NCBI GenBank assembly: GCA_031271275.1
Contig: JAISWA010000224.1
Coordinates: 1 to 6,850 of the forward strand
Source: Clostridiales bacterium
GTDB taxonomy: Bacteria > Bacillota > Clostridia > Lachnospirales > WQUN01
Reading direction: 5' to 3'
DNA length: 6,850 bases
The notes beneath the pieces are model-generated. The model made no database searches, had not been told where the DNA came from, and saw only the letters and a list, made by a program, of their open reading frames with translations. Position 1 is the first letter of the stretch. Each line of letters starts with the position of its first letter. This document shows, piece after piece, positions 1 to 4,453 of this stretch. The position numbers and the translations under genes were made by a program.

Positions 1-2
1 TG

Positions 3-608
3 GCGTTTTATTTTAAAATGCCGTATATCGTTCCGCTGCTCGCCGGGCTGTACTGTTCGTTTACTTCCATCATCCCCATCACCCTCGGGGTTTTGATTTG
101 GTCGTACATCCCCGTGATACAGGGGCTTGCCGCCACCACCCCCACCGCCGGGCTTAACGTGACCGAAATGCCCGGTACCTTCACAGAGGTTTACACTTCG
201 CTTGTCAATAGTTTAACATTGACCCAGTCGTGGCTGTTCACCGCGTTCATTTTCGCCATGGTGGTCATCACCGTGCGCGTAGTCTCGCGCCTCGCCATCG
301 ACTTTTCTAAGGAAATCGCGATTTTGCTCGGCGTCGTGCTGAATATCTTCGGCTTCATCCTTCAAATACTGGTGGCGGGCGAAAGCGTGGATATGCTAAT
401 TGTGGTGTTGGTTTCGATACTGTGCGGCGCGTTCGCGGAAGTCATACGGCTTTTTGATTCGGTACTGGACTACCAACGGGCGGAATCCGTACAGTTTGAG
501 GACGAGCATAATTTCTATTACGTGCGGGTGGTTCCCAAGGTGATACTTTCGAAACGCAAAAGGTCAGTGCGAAGAATACGGCCGCAAACACCGGACGATG
601 AGGAGTAA
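3..608 (+). CDS. Polytopic membrane protein of unknown function, C-terminal part (5' end off the window)
   Basis: The reading frame is already open at base 3. The first ATG, at 18, has no purine-rich ribosome binding site in front of it, so the gene almost certainly begins left of the window and only its C-terminal part is seen. Counting from the ATG at 18, hydrophobic stretches at about residues 6-29, 65-91, 97-122 and 124-146 suggest at least four membrane helices. A polar Thr/Pro-rich loop lies between the first two. A soluble tail follows, with a FEDEHNFYYVRVVPK segment and a very basic end (SKRKRSVRRIRP) that suggests a cytoplasmic C-terminus. From memory, similar tails occur in an uncharacterised membrane protein encoded beside cdaA in some Clostridia, but I cannot verify this. 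The stop codon is 4 bases before cdaA, so the two are probably cotranscribed. No enzymatic motif is visible and function is unknown. I am fairly sure it is a real gene, not of its role. Confidence 0.75.
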   Translation, partial: AFYFKMPYIVPLLAGLYCSFTSIIPITLGVLIWSYIPVIQGLAATTPTAGLNVTEMPGTFTEVYTSLVNSLTLTQSWLFTAFIFAMVVITVRVVSRLAIDFSKEIAILLGVVLNIFGFILQILVAGESVDMLIVVLVSILCGAFAEVIRLFDSVLDYQRAESVQFEDEHNFYYVRVVPKVILSKRKRSVRRIRPQTPDDEE

Positions 609-612
609 ATAA

Positions 613-1470
613 ATGCTTCAGCGTATCAACGAACTGTTTGCGAACATCAACATCCCGGAATTTAATATGCCGGAAATCAGTTTTTCGGCGGTGCTCGACA
701 TTTTGATCGTGGCGTACATGGTTTATTTTGTGCTGCAATGGATACGCCAGACCCGCGCGTGGTCGCTGTTTAAGGGCGTTGTTTTTATTTTGGCGATTGC
801 GGCGGCGGCGGGGCTTTTTAATCTGGTCACCGTGCTTTGGATATTGCAGAACGCGTTCGCCATGGGGCTGATTCTGATTGTGGTGCTGTTTCAGCCCGAG
901 CTCCGCAACGCGTTGGAAAAAATCGGCCGGGGCAGGCTGTTTTCGTCGTTGGTCAAGAGCGGGAACGGCGACGGGCGGATTTCCATCGACACGGTGAACG
1001 AAATCGTCAAAGCGGTGAAAGAAATGTCCGCCGCGCGAACGGGCGCGCTTATCGTGATGGAACAGGACGTAGCCCTCGGGGACCACGAACAGACCGGCAT
1101 TTCCGTAGACGCGTTGGTATCCAGTCAACTGCTCATGAATATTTTTGAAAAGAACACCCCGCTGCATGACGGGGCGGTGATTATCCGCCAAAACCGCGTG
1201 GTGGCGGCGGCCTGCATACTGCCCCTTACTTCCGACGAAGTCAGCCATGACTTGGGGACGCGCCACCGCGCCGCAATCGGGATAACCGAAATCTCAGACG
1301 CCATGGTGGTGGTGGTTTCGGAAGAAACGGGGAGTATTTCCGTCGCGACGGTGGGCGTGATTAAACGCAAAATAAACGAGTACGAGCTTAGGGACATTCT
1401 CTCCTCGGGGGGAGACCAACCGGAGCGGATTTCCTTTAACCCCTTCAAGGGCAAGAAAAAAATATCGTAG
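613..1470 (+). CDS. cdaA: Membrane-bound diadenylate cyclase CdaA (c-di-AMP synthase)
   Basis: The protein condenses two ATP molecules into c-di-AMP, the second messenger that controls potassium and osmolyte transport and cell-wall homeostasis in Bacillota. At 285 residues it is close to the usual CdaA length. Three N-terminal membrane helices lie at about residues 24-43, 52-72 and 74-95, followed by the family's FQPELRNALEKIGRG linker and a cytoplasmic DAC domain from about residue 120. The catalytic DGA motif is at residues 186-188 (in NTPLHDGAVII) and the RHR motif at 217-219 (in GTRHRAAIG). The conserved VVSEETGSISVA block follows. Both key motifs are intact, so the enzyme should be active. 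The ATG at 613 has an AGGAG at 601-605 inside the end of the upstream gene, at ideal spacing. Its partner cdaR starts 9 bases downstream, the classic arrangement. I see no regulatory site specific to this gene. Confidence 0.97.
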   Translation: MLQRINELFANINIPEFNMPEISFSAVLDILIVAYMVYFVLQWIRQTRAWSLFKGVVFILAIAAAAGLFNLVTVLWILQNAFAMGLILIVVLFQPELRNALEKIGRGRLFSSLVKSGNGDGRISIDTVNEIVKAVKEMSAARTGALIVMEQDVALGDHEQTGISVDALVSSQLLMNIFEKNTPLHDGAVIIRQNRVVAAACILPLTSDEVSHDLGTRHRAAIGITEISDAMVVVVSEETGSISVATVGVIKRKINEYELRDILSSGGDQPERISFNPFKGKKKIS

Positions 1471-1479
1471 GGATCGGGT

Positions 1480-2970
1480 ATGTTTAAATCTTTTTTTGAA
1501 ACCATCTTCAAGGATTTAAAATGGAAGCTGCTTTCGCTGGCGATTGCCGCCGCGCTGTGGTTCGTGGGCATGAACATCACCAACCCGGTGGATACCGAGT
1601 ATTACTATCCCAACCTTAACCTTTCCAACTTAGACCGTTTCGCGGCGCAGAACAGCATCGTCGTGCTGAACCGGAACGAAATTTCCGCGTTGGACATTAC
1701 CGCTTCCATCCGCGACACAAAAGAGCGGAGGGAATACTTCGGCAGTATTTCCAACCGGCTCAGCGTTTCTTTGGACGTGCATTCCATAGACGCTTCCCTG
1801 GTGGCGCAGTCCGACGTGCCGGTGCGCGCCACCGTGGACGTTTTGTTTGAAATTACGGAAGGCTACGAGCTTTATACGCGAAGGCCCTCCGAAGTCGAGG
1901 TGGAGCTCGACAGCCTTGTCCGCAAGACGATGCTTTTGCAGGTATACACGGTGGGCGAGGCGGCGGAAGGCTATGTGATTCACGAATATGAGGCCGACCA
2001 CGGCTATGTGACGGTAAGCGGGGCGAAATCCTTTGTGGATAAGGTAGCGGCGCTGCGGGTCGCCACCGACGCCCAGGGCGCGGAAAGCGATTTTCAGCAT
2101 TTGGAGAAAATTTTCGCCTATGACGAAAGCGGGACGGATATCACGAATACGGTGGAGCTTGACATCACTTCCACGAGGGTGCGGGTTAACGTGCTTCCGT
2201 ATAAATCCGTGCCGTTGGAAGTCAGTTGGGGCGGCTTCCCCGCGCAGAACTTTAAAATGTCCGGCTCCGGCCCGAGCATAGAGCCCGAAACCGTAAACAT
2301 CGTCGGCACGGCGGAGGATTTGCGCAACATCAACAGAATCACCCTGGAGAAGGTCAGCCTGAGCGACGCGAGCGAGACGTTTACCAGTCGGCTCAGCATC
2401 CCGCAGGCGCTGCCGCAAGGCATTTACTTAAAGGACGACGAGCCCACCGAAGCCGCCGTTACCTTCACCATTGAGCCGCTTGGGCAGAAGGAGTTTTATT
2501 ACCTGCCGGAAGATATCCACCTTCGCGGCAACCAACTCGGCACTTCGGTGACGCTGCTGCGGGACGAGCCGATACTGTTGCGTGTGCGCGGCGCGGAGTC
2601 CGACATCGCGGGCCTGACCATAGAAGATATTTCCGCCGAGCTGCAGCTGTATAACCTGGCGGTGGGGGAACACGCCGTACAGCTTAATATAAAACTGCCC
2701 AGTGAGTTTACGCTGATGGGAGAGGAGCCGGTTATCAACGTGATTATCAACCCCGCCAACACCGGCGAGGACACGAGCGCCTCCGACCCTACGGAGGCGG
2801 GTTTGCCGGGGGAAACGGAACCGACGACCTACGATTCCGCCGTCAACAATAATGTTATAAACACGGAGCCGGTGCTTCCCTCCGGCGGCGAGCCTGTTAC
2901 CGACCCGTCCGGGACGGAGTCGGGCGGGGAAACAGACGAACCCGCCGAAAACAGCGACCCGACGGAGTAG
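1480..2970 (+). CDS. cdaR: YbbR-domain protein CdaR, c-di-AMP cyclase regulator
   Basis: CdaR is the membrane-anchored extracytoplasmic partner that binds CdaA and modulates its activity. The protein has a short basic N-terminus, one membrane segment at about residues 15-33 (LKWKLLSLAIAAALWF) and a long outer part. I divide that part into roughly four YbbR modules from repeated beta-strand patterns: about 36-150, 152-245, 246-338 and 339-425. The boundaries are approximate. Characterised CdaR proteins also carry several YbbR modules. The last 71 residues (426-496) are low-complexity, with 17 acidic and no lysine or arginine residues. They are rich in Pro, Thr, Ser and Gly and contain recurring DPTE/DPSGTE units. 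The ATG at 1480 is preceded by AGGGA at 1469-1473, which overlaps the cdaA stop codon. The next gene begins 2 bases after this stop. Position directly after cdaA and the family pattern make the call secure; the tail's role is unknown. Confidence 0.93.
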   Translation: MFKSFFETIFKDLKWKLLSLAIAAALWFVGMNITNPVDTEYYYPNLNLSNLDRFAAQNSIVVLNRNEISALDITASIRDTKERREYFGSISNRLSVSLDVHSIDASLVAQSDVPVRATVDVLFEITEGYELYTRRPSEVEVELDSLVRKTMLLQVYTVGEAAEGYVIHEYEADHGYVTVSGAKSFVDKVAALRVATDAQGAESDFQHLEKIFAYDESGTDITNTVELDITSTRVRVNVLPYKSVPLEVSWGGFPAQNFKMSGSGPSIEPETVNIVGTAEDLRNINRITLEKVSLSDASETFTSRLSIPQALPQGIYLKDDEPTEAAVTFTIEPLGQKEFYYLPEDIHLRGNQLGTSVTLLRDEPILLRVRGAESDIAGLTIEDISAELQLYNLAVGEHAVQLNIKLPSEFTLMGEEPVINVIINPANTGEDTSASDPTEAGLPGETEPTTYDSAVNNNVINTEPVLPSGGEPVTDPSGTESGGETDEPAENSDPTE

Positions 2971-2972
2971 CG

Positions 2973-4271
2973 ATGAAACGGAAACCCCGGCGAGCGGCAA
3001 GCGACGACAATTCACTGATTGGCGTGTTGAAGAACCTGCGCGGGAATTCGAGGGCGTGCGTGTTAACCGAGCCCCTTTGGACCATCCCGAGCAATTTGTA
3101 TACGCCGTATTTCACTTTATATATGTACAGCTTGAACGTCCGCGACGGGCAAATCGGTCTGCTGCTCGCCGTCGGGCTTTTTTTGCAGCTTTTGACTTCC
3201 CTCGCGGGCGGCGTGCTCATCGACAAATTCGGCAGGCGGCGGGTGACGTTTATCACGGATTTGGTCGCGTGGTCGCTTCCTTGTTTTATTTGGGCGGTAT
3301 CGCAGGATTTTAACTGGTTCCTTGCCGCCGCGATATTAAACAGTTTTGACCAGATTTCCGCCGCGTCATGGCAGTGCCTGTTGGTGGAGGATACGGAAGC
3401 CGAAAAAATCGTGCATATTTATAACTGGTGCCAGATTGGCGGGCTGCTCGCGGTCTTTTTCGCGCCGGTATCCGGCCTGCTTATCGGGAGGTTCAGTTTG
3501 ATTCCCGTTATGCGCGGGCTTTTTATTTTTTCGTTTTTGTCCATGACCGCGAAATTTATCATCCTTTACCTATATTCCACCGAAACGCGGCAGGGCGTCG
3601 TCCGCATGGCGGAAACCCGGGGGAAGCCCCTGCTCTCATTATTCGCGGAATACGGCGCGGTGTTTAAACGCGCGGCCGCCAACCCCGCCACGGTACGGGC
3701 GTTGGCGCTTTCGGCGCTTTCCTATATCTGCGGAATGGTCACGGGGAATTTCTTTTCCATCTATATCACCCAGGATTTGAACATACCGGAAACCTATATC
3801 GCCTGGTTCCCCATCGCGCGGGCGGCGGTCATGCTGATTTTTTTCTTCGGCGCGCAGAAGATTTTCGCCCGTTGGAAGATGAAACCGGCGATGATAACCG
3901 GTATCGGGCTGTTTTGCGCCGCCCACGCGCTGCTTATCGCGGCGCGGTTTGGCGCGGGGGGCGGAATGGCGCTGTTGCCGGTCTTGTTTGTGTATTCCGT
4001 GCTCGACGCCTGCGCCACGGCGCTGTTCTTCCCCCGTAAAGACGCAATCGTTATCCTCGACATGGAACCCGCCGAACGAGCAAGAACGTTGAGCTTGATT
4101 TTTATGATTACCCTGGGGGTGTCCAGTCCCTTCGGGTATTTGGCGGGGCTGCTTTCGGAAATAGACAGGCGGCTGCCGTTTTTGCTGAATCTGGTGCTGT
4201 TCGCGGCGATGCTCTGGATAGTGGGCAGCGCTAAGGAGGAAAAAACGGAAAAAGCGGCTGTAGATTATTGA
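2973..4271 (+). CDS. Major facilitator superfamily (MFS) transporter, substrate unknown
   Basis: This 432-residue protein has about twelve hydrophobic segments, split 6+6 by a hydrophilic loop around residues 200-235, which fits the MFS fold and its usual length. The hallmark motif A between helices 2 and 3 is seen at residues 79-90 (GGVLIDKFGRRR). The N-terminal EPLWTIPSNLYTPYFTLYM segment and the LLVEDTEAEK loop resemble a family of MFS proteins I recall from Clostridia, whose substrate is not established. It would act in the cytoplasmic membrane as a proton-coupled importer or exporter; the direction cannot be told from the sequence. The ATG lies 2 bases after the cdaR stop, with CGGAG at 2963-2967 as ribosome binding site, so translation is probably coupled to cdaR. 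The location suggests co-expression with c-di-AMP synthesis, but a functional link is inference only. Confidence 0.9.
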   Translation: MKRKPRRAASDDNSLIGVLKNLRGNSRACVLTEPLWTIPSNLYTPYFTLYMYSLNVRDGQIGLLLAVGLFLQLLTSLAGGVLIDKFGRRRVTFITDLVAWSLPCFIWAVSQDFNWFLAAAILNSFDQISAASWQCLLVEDTEAEKIVHIYNWCQIGGLLAVFFAPVSGLLIGRFSLIPVMRGLFIFSFLSMTAKFIILYLYSTETRQGVVRMAETRGKPLLSLFAEYGAVFKRAAANPATVRALALSALSYICGMVTGNFFSIYITQDLNIPETYIAWFPIARAAVMLIFFFGAQKIFARWKMKPAMITGIGLFCAAHALLIAARFGAGGGMALLPVLFVYSVLDACATALFFPRKDAIVILDMEPAERARTLSLIFMITLGVSSPFGYLAGLLSEIDRRLPFLLNLVLFAAMLWIVGSAKEEKTEKAAVDY

Positions 4272-4278
4272 ATATACG

Positions 4279-4294
4279 GAATATGACGATATTC
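4279..4294. repeat. Short A/T-rich inverted repeat after the MFS gene
   Basis: GAATAT and ATATTC form a perfect 6-bp stem with a 4-base GACG loop, 8 bases after the MFS stop codon. The stem has only one G-C pair and no T-tract follows, so it is a poor intrinsic terminator. It may slightly stabilise the 3' end of the operon mRNA or be chance in an A/T-rich stretch. Confidence 0.3.
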
Positions 4295-4296
4295 AT

Positions 4297-4325
4297 TTGA
4301 CGGGTCGCACACCGGAATATAAAAT
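4297..4325 (+). promoter_or_regulatory. Candidate sigma-A promoter for the surface-protein gene
   Basis: A -35-like TTGACG (4297-4302, 5 of 6 matches to TTGACA) is followed after exactly 17 bases by a -10-like TAAAAT (4320-4325, 5 of 6 matches to TATAAT), within a locally A/T-rich stretch. Transcription would begin near 4332, giving a leader of about 120 bases before the ATG at 4454. This is the best promoter-like sequence in the gap and would uncouple the surface-protein gene from the cda operon. It is inferred from sequence match only. Confidence 0.55.
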
Positions 4326-4363
4326 TAATATGATATATCAGATTGGTTCCGACGCCCTGCGAC

Positions 4364-4390
4364 GTCATTCTGAGCGCAGCGAAGAATCTT
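4364..4390. repeat. Dispersed intergenic repeat (GTCATTCTGAGCG...GAAGAATC family)
   Basis: The 27-base core begins GTCATTCTGAGCG and ends GAAGAATCTT. ATTCT and AGAAT form the outer arms of an imperfect hairpin around a GAGCGCAGCGA centre. I recognise this core as a repeat scattered between genes in many bacterial genomes. Its reverse strand translates to the RFFAALRMT-like peptide common in spurious protein predictions. The full unit may extend on both sides (roughly 4345-4426), since GTTCCG occurs near the left edge (4346-4351) and a GTTCCGGAAC palindrome lies at the right. No transposase is nearby. Recognition is from memory, and only one copy is in the window. Confidence 0.7.
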
Positions 4391-4405
4391 TCGTTACGCA
4401 TGGGA

Positions 4406-4426
4406 CGACCGTTCCGGAACAGGTCG
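4406..4426. repeat. Inverted repeat centred on GTTCCGGAAC
   Basis: CGACC GTTCC / GGAAC A GGTCG pairs as a 10-bp arm interrupted by one bulged A. The central GTTCCGGAAC (4411-4420) is a perfect palindrome. As DNA it could be an operator for a dimeric regulator. As RNA it would fold with a tight loop in the leader of the surface-protein gene, 15 bases before its ribosome binding site. No T-tract follows, so it is not a standard terminator. It may also be the end of the dispersed repeat just upstream. Confidence 0.5.
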
Positions 4427-4440
4427 ATTAAACTGTGATT

Positions 4441-4447
4441 AAGGAAG
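4441..4447 (+). promoter_or_regulatory. Ribosome binding site of the surface-protein gene
   Basis: AAGGAAG lies 6 bases before the ATG at 4454. An in-frame TGA at 4436-4438 just upstream closes the frame. Together these fix 4454 as the start over the internal ATGs at 4484, 4490 and 4493, which have no comparable site. Confidence 0.75.
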
Positions 4448-4453
4448 ATAGCT

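Noticed and set aside
799..813. GCG triplet run in cdaA
   Set aside because: It encodes an Ala-rich part of a membrane helix; a frame-keeping triplet run in a G/C-rich gene is unremarkable.
442..1266. Long open frame on the - strand opposite the first gene and cdaA
   Set aside because: It lies opposite two well-supported genes, its translation is rich in His, Arg and Gln with no recognisable domain, and it follows from the G/C-rich codon bias of the + strand genes.
1302..1316. GGT/GTG triplet run in cdaA
   Set aside because: It encodes the conserved MVVVVSEE strand of the DAC domain, so the run reflects protein constraint and not a special DNA element.
1630..2418. Long open frame on the - strand opposite cdaR
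   Set aside because: Same cause: a shadow of a G/C-biased gene. It has no ribosome binding site or domain, while cdaR is clearly real.
4272..4453. Possible c-di-AMP (ydaO) riboswitch or intrinsic terminator in the gap
   Set aside because: I could not find the conserved ydaO segments, and no G/C-rich stem followed by a T-run is present.
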